Shown piece after piece: positions 1 to 7,210 of a stretch of 13,109 nt of DNA; the first letter of the stretch is position 1, and each line of letters starts with the position of its first letter. A model generated the notes under the pieces. The model had not been told where the DNA came from, made no database searches, and saw nothing but the letters and a program-made list of their open reading frames with translations. A program made the translations under genes and the position numbers. This DNA comes from an uncultured Clostridia bacterium (lineage in GTDB: Bacteria; Bacillota; Clostridia; Christensenellales; Aristaeellaceae), in the NCBI GenBank assembly GCA_946615785.1, contig CAMOIA010000014.1:1-13109 (forward strand), in the 5' to 3' direction.

Positions 1-2276
1 GCGAGGGCTTCGACCTGCCTCGCTACCAGGGGAATACCGAAGGCGCTGTAAGCGCGGACAGCCATTACCTGGAGCTGGACAAAAACGAATTGGATCTGCT
101 CTCGGCCGTGTGCGGCGCGGGCTTTAAGCACGTTGTGGTGCTGTTCAACATCCCATCCAGCTTTGAAGCGCCGTTCCTGACAAATACCGCGGCCTATCCC
201 TTTGCGGAAAAGATCGACGCGGCGCTCTGGATCGGCTTCACCGGTACCAACGGCATCATGGCCCTTGGCGATGTGCTGAACGGCACGGTGAACCCTTCCG
301 GTCATCTGGTGGACACCTGGCCCGCGGACCTTTCCGCGCATCCCGCTTTCTATAACTTCGGTACCGGTGTCGGACCGGATTCCACGGACAAATACGACGG
401 CGGTCTGTATTATTCTGTGGATTACGAGGAAGGCGTATATGTGGGATACCGGTATTACGAGACCCGCGGATATACCGACGGCGAGGAATGGTATCAGAAA
501 AACGTGGTGTATCCCTTCGGATACGGCCTTTCCTATACCACCTTCGAATGGAACGTGAAGGCCGCTTCAGCATCCGAGATAACGCCGGACGGCGTCGTCA
601 CGGTGGACGTTGAAATCAAAAATACCGGAAACCGCGCCGGCAAGGACGTGGCCCAGCTGTACGTTTCCGCGCCGTATACCGAAGGCGGCATCGAAAAGCC
701 GCACAAGGTGCTGGTGGGCTATGGCAAAACCAAGCTCCTGAACCCCGGTGAAAGCGACACCGTGACGCTTTCCTTCACCCCCTACGACGCGGCCAGCTAT
801 GATTACCGCGACGCGAACGGCAACGGCTTTGCGGGGTATGAGCTGGAAGCGGGCGAATACACGCTGTATGTGAGCAAAAACGCGCACGAAGCGGCCGGAG
901 AAATCAATCTGACGCTTTCGGACGGGATCCTCTTTGACGCGGACCCGGTGACAGGGTATGAAGTGGTGAACCGCTTTACCGACGCGGAAGGGTATCTGGA
1001 CAGCGACTGGGAGCTGAGCACGGTGCTGAGCCGCGCGGACTGGGAAGGCACCTGGCCGACCGCGCAGACGGCTGCCGAGCACGCGGGCACGGAGGAACTG
1101 TACGAACAGATCCGGGATACGGAACATAACAACACCACGGATTTTGACGCGGAGGATTTCCCGTGGTTCGGGGAGGACGTGACGCTGAAGCTGCGCGACC
1201 TGCTGCCGTCCGAAACGCCCGATGAGACGTACCATGCCCTTGTGGACTTTGACGACGAGCGCTGGGAAGACGTGCTGATGGCGCTGAACGAGGAAGAATT
1301 GATCAGCCTGCTGAACAACGCGGCCTATCATACCCTGCCGGTTGAAAACATCGGCCTGCCTGGCACCATTCACGGCGACGGCCCTGCGGGCTTTACCTGT
1401 TTCTTAAACCGCGAGCAGGTAAACGGCACCTGCCAGTACGTGTCCGAACCGGTCATGGCGGCTACCTGGAATACGGAGCTTCTTGAGGAAGCGGGCAAGG
1501 CCATGGGCGAGGAGGGCATTATGGGCGACCGCGCCACCGGACAGCCCTACTCCAGCATTTACGCGCCGGGCGTGAACATTCACCGCATTCCCTTTGGCGG
1601 CCGCTGCTCGGAATACTTCTCTGAGGATCCGTATCTTTCCGGCATCATGGCCGGCGCGGAGATCCGCGGCCTGCAGTCCCGGGGCGTCATTCCCATGGTG
1701 AAGCATTTTGCGGCGAACGAGCAGGAGACCCACCGTTCGATCGGCGGAGACCTGAGCTGGGTGACGGAGCAGGCGCTGCGCGAAATCTATCTGAAATCCT
1801 TTGAGCTTGCGGTCAAGACAGGTGAAAGCAGGGGTCTGATGACCTCCTTCAACCGCATCGGCGCGCGCTGGACCGGCGGCGATTACCGCCTGGTGACGGA
1901 AATCCTGCGCAATGAATGGGGCTTCCGCGGCGCGGTGATCTGCGATTTCAACACCATTCCGCAGTACATGATCCCAAGGCAGATGTACTATGCTGGCGGC
2001 GATCTGGACCTGGCCACGCTGACAAGCAGCATGTGGATGGACGCGGATACCTCCGACAGCGGCGACGCGGTGGTTTTGAACAAAGCGGCAAAGAACGTTC
2101 TGTACGCCTTTGCAAGCTCCAACGCGATGAACGCGGAGGTGATCGGGTATAACCCGCCGCTGTGGCACAATTACCTGACCTGGCTGAACATTGGCGTTGC
2201 CGCCGCCGTCGTCGTTGTATGGGGCGTACTCGCTTTCCTGCGGCGTGCGCGCGTGAACAAAAAGCAGACAGCCTGA
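1..2276 (+). CDS. GH3 family beta-glycosidase with permuted domain order and C-terminal membrane anchor (5' partial)
   Basis: The frame is open from the first full codon at position 3, so the true start lies upstream; 757 residues are visible. It is a retaining beta-glucosidase/beta-xylosidase-type enzyme. Domain order is the reverse of most GH3 proteins: a GH3 C-terminal-type domain first (ending in the typical PFGYGLSYTTFEW), then a fibronectin-III-like domain (about nt 590-930), then the catalytic barrel (about nt 1290-2140). Barrel signatures are KHFAANEQETHR (nt 1701 on), GGRCSEYFSEDPYLSG, and the likely nucleophile Asp in VICDFN (nt 1944-1946). A hydrophobic segment (about nt 2175-2240) followed by RRARVNKK predicts a C-terminal membrane anchor with a cytoplasmic tail, which puts the enzyme outside the cell. 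Permuted GH3 enzymes are known from Butyrivibrio and Ruminococcus. The exact substrate cannot be read from the sequence. Confidence 0.93.
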   Translation, partial: EGFDLPRYQGNTEGAVSADSHYLELDKNELDLLSAVCGAGFKHVVVLFNIPSSFEAPFLTNTAAYPFAEKIDAALWIGFTGTNGIMALGDVLNGTVNPSGHLVDTWPADLSAHPAFYNFGTGVGPDSTDKYDGGLYYSVDYEEGVYVGYRYYETRGYTDGEEWYQKNVVYPFGYGLSYTTFEWNVKAASASEITPDGVVTVDVEIKNTGNRAGKDVAQLYVSAPYTEGGIEKPHKVLVGYGKTKLLNPGESDTVTLSFTPYDAASYDYRDANGNGFAGYELEAGEYTLYVSKNAHEAAGEINLTLSDGILFDADPVTGYEVVNRFTDAEGYLDSDWELSTVLSRADWEGTWPTAQTAAEHAGTEELYEQIRDTEHNNTTDFDAEDFPWFGEDVTLKLRDLLPSETPDETYHALVDFDDERWEDVLMALNEEELISLLNNAAYHTLPVENIGLPGTIHGDGPAGFTCFLNREQVNGTCQYVSEPVMAATWNTELLEEAGKAMGEEGIMGDRATGQPYSSIYAPGVNIHRIPFGGRCSEYFSEDPYLSGIMAGAEIRGLQSRGVIPMVKHFAANEQETHRSIGGDLSWVTEQALREIYLKSFELAVKTGESRGLMTSFNRIGARWTGGDYRLVTEILRNEWGFRGAVICDFNTIPQYMIPRQMYYAGGDLDLATLTSSMWMDADTSDSGDAVVLNKAAKNVLYAFASSNAMNAEVIGYNPPLWHNYLTWLNIGVAAAVVVVWGVLAFLRRARVNKKQTA

Positions 2277-2292
2277 TCTGAAAACGAAAAAC

Positions 2293-2332
2293 AAGGGAAC
2301 CGCTGTGCGTCAAAAGCAGCGGTTCCCTTTTT
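2293..2332. terminator. Bidirectional intrinsic terminator between convergent genes
   Basis: A perfect 13-bp stem (AAGGGAACCGCTG at 2293-2305 pairing with CAGCGGTTCCCTT at 2317-2329) has an 11-nt loop and is followed by a T run at 2328-2332. Read leftwards the same hairpin is followed by gtttttcgtttt, so it can stop both the GH3 gene and the convergent SGNH-GH43 gene. Confidence 0.9.
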
Positions 2333-2366
2333 GCGCGGAAAGCGGGATGCTTTTTCCCGCCGGTTT

Positions 2367-4076
2367 TCAGTTTTCAAGCGCCCAGGTTTCAAGGTAGGGT
2401 ATTTCCATTCCGCCGTCCTCCGTGAACGAAACGGGCAGGAAGATCCCGGCGCTGCGCTGGAGGTTTTCAGGGTTATAGCGGTCAAGAAGCAGAATCTGCC
2501 TTTGAGAGTCCGCAAGCGTCAGAAAAGCCGCGGGCTTATCGCTGCAAAGGCCGTCGCCAAGGGGCGCAGGAGCTTCCACCCAGGGGCCCATGGGCGAGGC
2601 GGCGCGAAGACAGGCATAGGGGCCGCTGGCTCCGTTCCGGCAAAGAAGAACATACTCGCTTCCGTGCCGGGTGACGCAGGGCGTTTGCCTGTTTTCGCCG
2701 TGCGCAATGGGTGCCCATTCTGCAGTCACGCTGAGAAAATCATCGGAAAGCTTTGCGACGGTGAGGCGTCTGCCGCCCTCTTCCATGCGGTCCAGGATCA
2801 GGTAGCCGTTCCCGTCCGCATCCAGGAAGGCCGTCAGGCCGCATACCGGCGTTTTGCCATCGATGGGGCGCACGGTTCCCAGGAATTGGTAAGGGCCGTT
2901 CACCCTGTCGCTCACGGCGACGGCGGCCTCGTTCATGCCCTCGCCTGTGCCTTCGTCGCCGGGAAAGCGCACGTAATGGCACCAGAGAACGTATTTGCGG
3001 GTCTTTTCATTGTACAGGATCGAAGGCCCGTCCAGCTTCATCGGGCCGCGCAGCGGGGAATCCTCCCGTCCGGTCAGGGGCAGGACGATGCCTTCGTTTT
3101 CCCAGTTGTACAGATCGTCGGAGCGGTACATCGCAATGCCGTTTCCGCTCTTTTCGCCGCCTTCTTCCGCGGAAAGGCTGCGCAGGGAGAGCCCGTAGCG
3201 GTGATACGCGCCGTCCGAGTACAGAACGCCGCCGCCAAAGGCGTTGATCACCCGCCCGCGCAGGTCGGCAACGTATTTGCATTCGTCTTTGCTGCCGTTC
3301 AGAAAGGCGTTCCTGTGCGTATAGGCGTACGGTTCCTTTCCCGAGGCGGCGAACTGGCACAGGGTGAAATCCAGCGGTGCGCGGCTGATGATCGCGTCCA
3401 TTTCGTCCAGAATCAGATCGGCGGTGTAAAGATATCCCATGGCGTTCATGTGCCCGCCGCAGTAATACGCCTGGTGGAAGGCGTGATCATAGGGCGGCTT
3501 GTGATACAGATCGATCACATAGCTGCCTTCAAGCCGCCCGGCAATATCCCGCATGCAGGCAAGGTGCTTTTCGGCGAAGGGGTTCCCGTCGTCCGGCATG
3601 GAAACCAGGAAAAATTTTGCCCGCGGGGTAATGGCTTTCAGCCGCACGATGATTTTGCCCATCGTGCCGACGTAGCTTTCGCGGCAGCGCGTGTAATCCT
3701 CCGGACAGATGTCCGTCTGCGCGTTTCCGGTTTCGCCCTGGTACAGGTTTTCAAGGTTCCCCACCCCCAGTAGGTCGTTCACGCCAAGGGCGATGATGTA
3801 GGCCTGCTTTCCGTTGTCTTCGTCAAACAGGCGGTTGATGTCCGCGATGGGGCTCTTTTTTTCGTCCGCGTCGTGGTACAGCGCGTGGGCGGTCAGCCCG
3901 CCCCTTGCGAAGACTGTGACGTCGCTTCCGATGGCGCGGGCAATGTATTTGCCCCAGGAATGCTCGTAGCAGTCCCAGAACCCCTTCACCCCGCCCTCGT
4001 CGTATTCAAATTCGCCGCTGGCAAGGCTGTCTCCAAGAACGCCGATGGTGCGGAAAATGGCTGCTTTGCGGATCAT
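2367..4076 (-). CDS. SGNH/GDSL hydrolase fused to a GH43-like beta-propeller
   Basis: 569 residues. I chose the ATG at 4076 because AGGAGG ends 5 nt upstream; a TTG 18 nt further out would place that Shine-Dalgarno inside the gene. The N-terminal half (about 1-235) is an SGNH hydrolase: GDS at 15-17 (nucleophile Ser17), GG at 59-60, GVND at 98-101 (Asn100) and GGHMN at 207-211 (His209). The usual Asp three residues before the His is Cys206, so a Ser-His dyad is likely. The C-terminal half (about 245-569) resembles GH43 five-blade propellers: GIAMYRSDDLYNWENEG (about 313-329), GPSILYNEKTRKYVLW (350-365), then DADGNGYLI and a GPYAC...GPW blade. The positions I would expect for the family's catalytic acids appear substituted (Asp349, Gln464), so glycosidase activity is uncertain. 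No signal peptide is visible, suggesting a cytoplasmic protein. It may be an esterase that deacetylates oligosaccharides, with a hydrolytic or sugar-binding second domain. It sits opposite the GH3 gene. Confidence 0.82.
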   Translation of the reverse strand: MIRKAAIFRTIGVLGDSLASGEFEYDEGGVKGFWDCYEHSWGKYIARAIGSDVTVFARGGLTAHALYHDADEKKSPIADINRLFDEDNGKQAYIIALGVNDLLGVGNLENLYQGETGNAQTDICPEDYTRCRESYVGTMGKIIVRLKAITPRAKFFLVSMPDDGNPFAEKHLACMRDIAGRLEGSYVIDLYHKPPYDHAFHQAYYCGGHMNAMGYLYTADLILDEMDAIISRAPLDFTLCQFAASGKEPYAYTHRNAFLNGSKDECKYVADLRGRVINAFGGGVLYSDGAYHRYGLSLRSLSAEEGGEKSGNGIAMYRSDDLYNWENEGIVLPLTGREDSPLRGPMKLDGPSILYNEKTRKYVLWCHYVRFPGDEGTGEGMNEAAVAVSDRVNGPYQFLGTVRPIDGKTPVCGLTAFLDADGNGYLILDRMEEGGRRLTVAKLSDDFLSVTAEWAPIAHGENRQTPCVTRHGSEYVLLCRNGASGPYACLRAASPMGPWVEAPAPLGDGLCSDKPAAFLTLADSQRQILLLDRYNPENLQRSAGIFLPVSFTEDGGMEIPYLETWALEN

Positions 4077-4178
4077 GATGGCCTCCTGCTTCAAAACGAT
4101 TCGCTGTGGCGTTGGGCCCGCCCGGGTTCGTTTTTTCCGGACAGGCGGTCAAATCGTGGAAGGATTGGATTTTGCCGC

Positions 4179-4207
4179 TTGATTTTATCATGGCAAAGGC
4201 GTAAAAT
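4179..4207 (+). promoter_or_regulatory. Promoter for the cation/proton antiporter
   Basis: TTGATT (4179-4184), a 17-bp spacer and TAAAAT (4202-4207) form a near-consensus sigma-A promoter reading right. The predicted start of transcription is near 4214, leaving a leader of about 50 nt. It shares its DNA with the leftward promoter listed next. Confidence 0.68.
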
Positions 4208-4210
4208 CAA
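4182..4210 (-). promoter_or_regulatory. Promoter for the SGNH-GH43 gene, superimposed on the antiporter promoter
   Basis: On the minus strand TTGATT (4210-4205), a 17-bp spacer and TAAAAT (4187-4182) are preceded by TGA, giving an extended -10. The predicted start is near 4175, with a leader of about 100 nt. The whole element is the inverted repeat TTGATTTTA (4179-4187) / TAAAATCAA (4202-4210). Confidence 0.65.
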
Positions 4211-4265
4211 CAGAATCAAAGGATAGATTTCAGGCGCTGTTCGCGCGCTTTCGAGGTGAGCTGCT

Positions 4266-5807
4266 TTGACCTCTTTGTTTTCGTCTATTTCGCCCACCGC
4301 GCAGATCCTGCTTGCAGTGGCCGTCATCTGGGTGGCGGGGTTTCTGATGACCCGCGCCACCAAAGTGCTGCACCTGCCAAACGTGACGGGCTATATCCTG
4401 GCGGGCGTCGCCATCGGGCCGTACGCGCTGGATATCATTCCGCATGAAATCACGCAGGGAATGGATTTCATGACGGACATGGCGCTCTCCTTTATCGCCT
4501 TCGGCGTGGGCCAGTACCTGCGAAAGGAGCTGCTCGTCGGCCGGGGCGGCAAGGTGATCGTGCTCACGATCATGGAAAGCCTGGTCACAGCCGCGATCGT
4601 CACGGTCTTCACGCTCGTCGTGTTCCGCCTGCCGCTCTCGTTCTGCCTGCTGCTTGGCGCCATCGGCTCTGCGACCGCGCCCGCAAGCTCCCTCATGACC
4701 ATCCGGCAGTACAAGGCGCGGGGTGAATTCGTGAACACCCTTATTCAGGTCGTGGCCATGGACGACGCCGTGGCCCTGCTGGCCTTTTCCGTATGCGCCG
4801 CCATCGCGGCGGGCGCGGAAGGCGCGGGCAGCATGGAAAATGTGCTCAGGCCCCTGCTTCTCAACGCAGGCGTGCTGCTCGTCAGCTACCTCCTGGGGCG
4901 GCTTTTGTGCACGGCCCTGCACCAGCGCTCCGCGGAGCACCGGCTGGTGCTCACCTGCGCGTGCGTGTTTCTGCTGGCGGCGGGCTGCGCGGCGCTGGAC
5001 ACAAGTCCCTTGCTTGGCTGCATGGTGCTCGGGTGCACCTATATCAACGTGACGGGGGATAAAACGCTTTTCAAGCAGGTCAACCGCATCACGCCGCCCA
5101 TCAACGTCATGTTCTTCGTGCTCAGCGGCATGCGGCTGAACCTGCCAAGCCTGGCCACGGCCGGCGTGATCGGCGTGGCATATTTCCTGGTGCGCATCGC
5201 CGGCAAAATCCTTGGCAGCTTCCTTGGCGCCAGGATGACCGGAATGGCGCGAAACATCCAGCGCTATCTCGGCCTTGCGCTGATTCCGCAGGCGGGCGTC
5301 AGCATCGGTCTTGCGGTTCTGGCCTCCCGCATCCTGCCGGCGGATACGGGCGCGCTGCTTTCCACCATCATTCTTTCCTCCTCCGTGCTGTATGAGATGG
5401 TCGGGCCCGTCAGCGCAAGAAGCGCGCTGGTGCTGGCCGGCGCCATTTCCGGCACGCCTTCCGCCGGGCAGGGCGAGGCTGAGAAGACCCATAAGGAGCG
5501 TGCGGATGAAAAACCGTCCCGCGAAAAGGAGCACGCGAAGGAGCACGCCAAGGAAGTCAAAGCGAAGGAGCACGTGAAAGAAGCGCAGAAAAAAGAAAGT
5601 GAACGGACGGATTTGAAAGAACCCCTGGAAAAAGCGCGGACGAAGGAAAACACGGAAAAAGAGCGCTTCCAAGAGAAGGAGCGCGAAAAGCCGAAGGAAA
5701 AAGCAGGCAAAAAACGTGCTGCCCCAAGAGCGGAAGCGCTTCAATCCCTTCCGACGGAAAATGAAGCGGCAGAGGACAGCAGAGCCTTTTTCAGAATGCT
5801 GAAATAA
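4266..5807 (+). CDS. CPA2-family cation/proton antiporter with Lys/Glu-rich C-terminal tail
   Basis: 513 residues, starting with TTG; GAGGTGAG lies 5 nt upstream and no ATG fits. Residues 1-395 form a Na_H_Exchanger-type membrane domain with about 12 hydrophobic segments. Landmarks are TGYILAGVAIGP (41-52), ATAPASSL (136-143), the paired acids MDDAVALL (Asp166-Asp167) expected to carry protons and cations, and LIPQAGVSIGLA (339-350). The adjacent double Asp recalls electrogenic Na+/H+ antiporters of the NapA kind more than Kef channels. There is no TrkA-N/RCK nucleotide-binding domain. Residues about 401-486 are instead almost entirely Lys, Glu, Arg, His and Ala. The likely role is sodium or potassium and pH homeostasis; ion specificity cannot be read from the sequence. 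It is transcribed alone and divergently from the SGNH-GH43 gene. Confidence 0.9.
   Translation: MTSLFSSISPTAQILLAVAVIWVAGFLMTRATKVLHLPNVTGYILAGVAIGPYALDIIPHEITQGMDFMTDMALSFIAFGVGQYLRKELLVGRGGKVIVLTIMESLVTAAIVTVFTLVVFRLPLSFCLLLGAIGSATAPASSLMTIRQYKARGEFVNTLIQVVAMDDAVALLAFSVCAAIAAGAEGAGSMENVLRPLLLNAGVLLVSYLLGRLLCTALHQRSAEHRLVLTCACVFLLAAGCAALDTSPLLGCMVLGCTYINVTGDKTLFKQVNRITPPINVMFFVLSGMRLNLPSLATAGVIGVAYFLVRIAGKILGSFLGARMTGMARNIQRYLGLALIPQAGVSIGLAVLASRILPADTGALLSTIILSSSVLYEMVGPVSARSALVLAGAISGTPSAGQGEAEKTHKERADEKPSREKEHAKEHAKEVKAKEHVKEAQKKESERTDLKEPLEKARTKENTEKERFQEKEREKPKEKAGKKRAAPRAEALQSLPTENEAAEDSRAFFRMLK
5466..5723 (+). repeat. Low-complexity Lys/Glu-rich coding segment with short direct repeats
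   Basis: This part of the antiporter gene encodes the charged tail. AAGGAGCACG occurs three times (5526-5535, 5538-5547, 5565-5574) at in-frame spacings of 12 and 27 nt, giving KEHA/KEHV units. The Glu/Lys alternation suggests a single charged alpha-helix or weak coiled coil on the cytoplasmic side. Confidence 0.75.
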
Positions 5808-5831
5808 TGCCAAATGGCTGCAGATACACTT

Positions 5832-5860
5832 CAGGCAGGCGCGGATATCGCGTCTGCCTG
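5832..5860. terminator. Hairpin between convergent antiporter and rrf2 genes, probable terminator
   Basis: CAGGCAG, G and CGCG (5832-5843) pair with CGCG, T and CTGCCTG (5849-5860), a 12-bp stem including one G-U pair with a 5-nt loop. It lies exactly between two convergent genes. The T tract is poor on both sides (ctttg to the right), so termination may be inefficient or need a factor. Confidence 0.5.
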
Positions 5861-5867
5861 CTTTGAA

Positions 5868-6308
5868 TCATGCTTTCGTGTTTTCCGCTTCCTTCGCACG
5901 GCTTCCCTGCTCGATCAGATCCTTCAGCGTGATCCCGGACAGATATTCCCTGACCGTACGGTCGAGGCCTTCCCAGACGGGGAGGGTGCGGCAGATGCTG
6001 CAGCGGTCGCACCGGTTGGGGCTGTCGTCCATGCAGGCGACGGGGCTTAATGAGCCTTCCGCAGCCGTCAGGATCTCTTCGAGCGTGATGGTTTCCGCGC
6101 TCCGGCTCAGGCGGTAGCCGCCCTGCGGACCGCGCGACCCCCGGATGAGATCCGCTGCGGTCAGGCGCAGAACGATCTGCTCAAGGTATTTGCGGGAAAT
6201 GTCCTGCCGCCTGGAGACCGCGTCCAGTGATACGGGGCCTTCCTGTCCGTATTCGGCGATGTCTGCGAGCATCCGCATGGCGTAGCGCCCGCGCGTTGAA
6301 ATCTTCAT
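5868..6308 (-). CDS. Rrf2-family transcriptional regulator with putative Fe-S cysteine cluster
   Basis: 146 residues, beginning MKISTRGRYAMRM, the standard Rrf2 opening. AGGAGG lies 7 nt upstream of the ATG; a longer in-frame extension upstream lies inside ttcA and was rejected. A winged helix-turn-helix covers about 1-75 (recognition region SRRQDISRKYLEQIV; wing GPQGGYRLSR at 60-69). Cys92, Cys100, Cys103 and Cys106 form a CX7CX2CX2C cluster where IscR/NsrR-type members bind a [2Fe-2S] cluster, unlike cluster-less CymR. It probably senses Fe-S supply, oxidative stress or NO. Its start overlaps the ttcA stop as ATGA, so it is the last gene of the tcdA-ttcA-rrf2 operon and likely autoregulates it. 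It could also be a cysteine-metabolism regulator, but the cysteines argue for cluster sensing. Confidence 0.92.
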   Translation of the reverse strand: MKISTRGRYAMRMLADIAEYGQEGPVSLDAVSRRQDISRKYLEQIVLRLTAADLIRGSRGPQGGYRLSRSAETITLEEILTAAEGSLSPVACMDDSPNRCDRCSICRTLPVWEGLDRTVREYLSGITLKDLIEQGSRAKEAENTKA

Positions 6309-7210
6309 GAATCTGCCTCCTGTGATGATCGGTCTGCCTCGTTTCCGGCAGCTGAAAGCTGAACCCTGTCGTCTTCGGTCTGATCCCACTTTTCAAGAAA
6401 GCTGTGGATCGTTCCGCGCTCCTTCCAGCCGGGAAAGGTGTCCGTTTCCACGGTGTGGATGGCGTTGAACAGGCTTTTTTCAATGTCCGGGTTGGTTTTT
6501 TTGAGCGTCTTGATCAGGCTCTTGACTTCCTGGCGCTTGCTTTCGCTTTCGTCGAGCTCCGCCCGCTCGGTCAGCGCGCACGCGCACTGCAGAAATTCCA
6601 GGCCGTTATAGCGTTTCCAGGCGATAATGTCCTCTTCAAAAATGCGGTACATGGGGCGGATGAGCTCCATGCCCGGGAAATTTTTGCTCCGGATGCGCGG
6701 CATCATGCCCTGCAGCTGGCTTGCGTAAAACATGGCCATGACCGTGGTCACGATCACGTCGTCCCGGTGATGCCCAAGGGCGATTTTGTTGCAGCCCGCC
6801 TCTTTCGCAAAGCGGTAGAGATACCCGCGGCGCATTTTCGCGCACAGATAACAGGGGTTTTTCGTCTGTTTTTCGGCGATGGCAAAAATGGGGCTTTCCG
6901 CGATTTGAATCGGAATGGCGAGCGTTTCGGCGTTCTGCTCGATCAGGCGGCGGTTTTCCGCTTTATATCCCGGGTCCATCACCAGATAGGTCGTTTCAAA
7001 GGGAATCTCGGTGATTTTTTCCAGCATCTGGAAAAGCTTTGCCATGAGCATGGAATCCTTCCCGCCGGATATGCACACGGCGATCCGGTCCCCGGGCTGG
7101 ATCAGGCCGTACATGCGTATGGCAGTCACAAACGGCGCCCAGAGCTCCTTGCGGTATTTTTTGATGATGCTTCTTTCCGCCAGCTGCGCGGGGGTCATAT
7201 CCTTTTTCAT
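6305..7210 (-). CDS. ttcA: TtcA-like tRNA 2-thiocytidine synthetase (PP-loop ATPase)
   Basis: 301 residues. The ATP-binding PP-loop SGGKDS is at 48-53, followed by CYLC (Cys120, Cys123) and a third cysteine in QCAC (Cys209 or Cys211). This two-plus-one cysteine arrangement holds the catalytic [4Fe-4S] cluster in TtcA. GHHRDDVIVT (146-155) and the following MFY are also family hallmarks. The known reaction is ATP-dependent thiolation of cytidine 32 in the tRNA anticodon loop; that this homologue modifies position 32 is inferred from family membership. The last 30 or so residues are polar and not conserved. Its start overlaps the tcdA stop (ATGA) with a G-rich Shine-Dalgarno just upstream, and its stop overlaps the rrf2 start, so translation of all three genes is likely coupled. 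A related PP-loop thiolase for another position remains possible. Confidence 0.88.
   Translation of the reverse strand: MKKDMTPAQLAERSIIKKYRKELWAPFVTAIRMYGLIQPGDRIAVCISGGKDSMLMAKLFQMLEKITEIPFETTYLVMDPGYKAENRRLIEQNAETLAIPIQIAESPIFAIAEKQTKNPCYLCAKMRRGYLYRFAKEAGCNKIALGHHRDDVIVTTVMAMFYASQLQGMMPRIRSKNFPGMELIRPMYRIFEEDIIAWKRYNGLEFLQCACALTERAELDESESKRQEVKSLIKTLKKTNPDIEKSLFNAIHTVETDTFPGWKERGTIHSFLEKWDQTEDDRVQLSAAGNEADRSSQEADS

Noticed and set aside
567..2294. Two long minus-strand open frames (567-1373, 1404-2294) opposite the GH3 gene
   Set aside because: Rich in Arg, His, Val and Gln with no motif, and exactly opposite a clear GH3 catalytic protein; typical GC-rich antisense shadows.
2341..2363. 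Small GCGGGA/TCCCGC hairpin as a second terminator
   Set aside because: Six base pairs with only a short T run on the minus strand; the 13-bp hairpin next to it explains termination.
2331..3773. 480-codon plus-strand open frame opposite the SGNH-GH43 gene
   Set aside because: It starts in the terminator T tract, has antisense-like composition and no domain; the minus strand has a strong RBS and recognisable domains.
4074..4094. Upstream TTG (4094) as start of the SGNH-GH43 protein
   Set aside because: AGGAGG lies inside that extension and is spaced correctly for the ATG at 4076.
4110..4142. GC-rich gggcccgcccggg followed by TTTTTT upstream of the SGNH-GH43 gene as a terminator
   Set aside because: The self-complementary parts leave loops of two bases or fewer, so no convincing stem forms; no plus-strand transcript needs stopping there.
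4230..5813. 527-codon minus-strand open frame opposite the antiporter
   Set aside because: His/Arg/Gln-rich mirror of the membrane domain and the Lys/Glu tail; no family resemblance and no ribosome binding site.
6309..6389. 27-residue N-terminal extension of the Rrf2 protein
   Set aside because: Rrf2 proteins begin MKISTRGRYA, the extension lies within ttcA, and the ATG at 6308 has its own AGGAGG.
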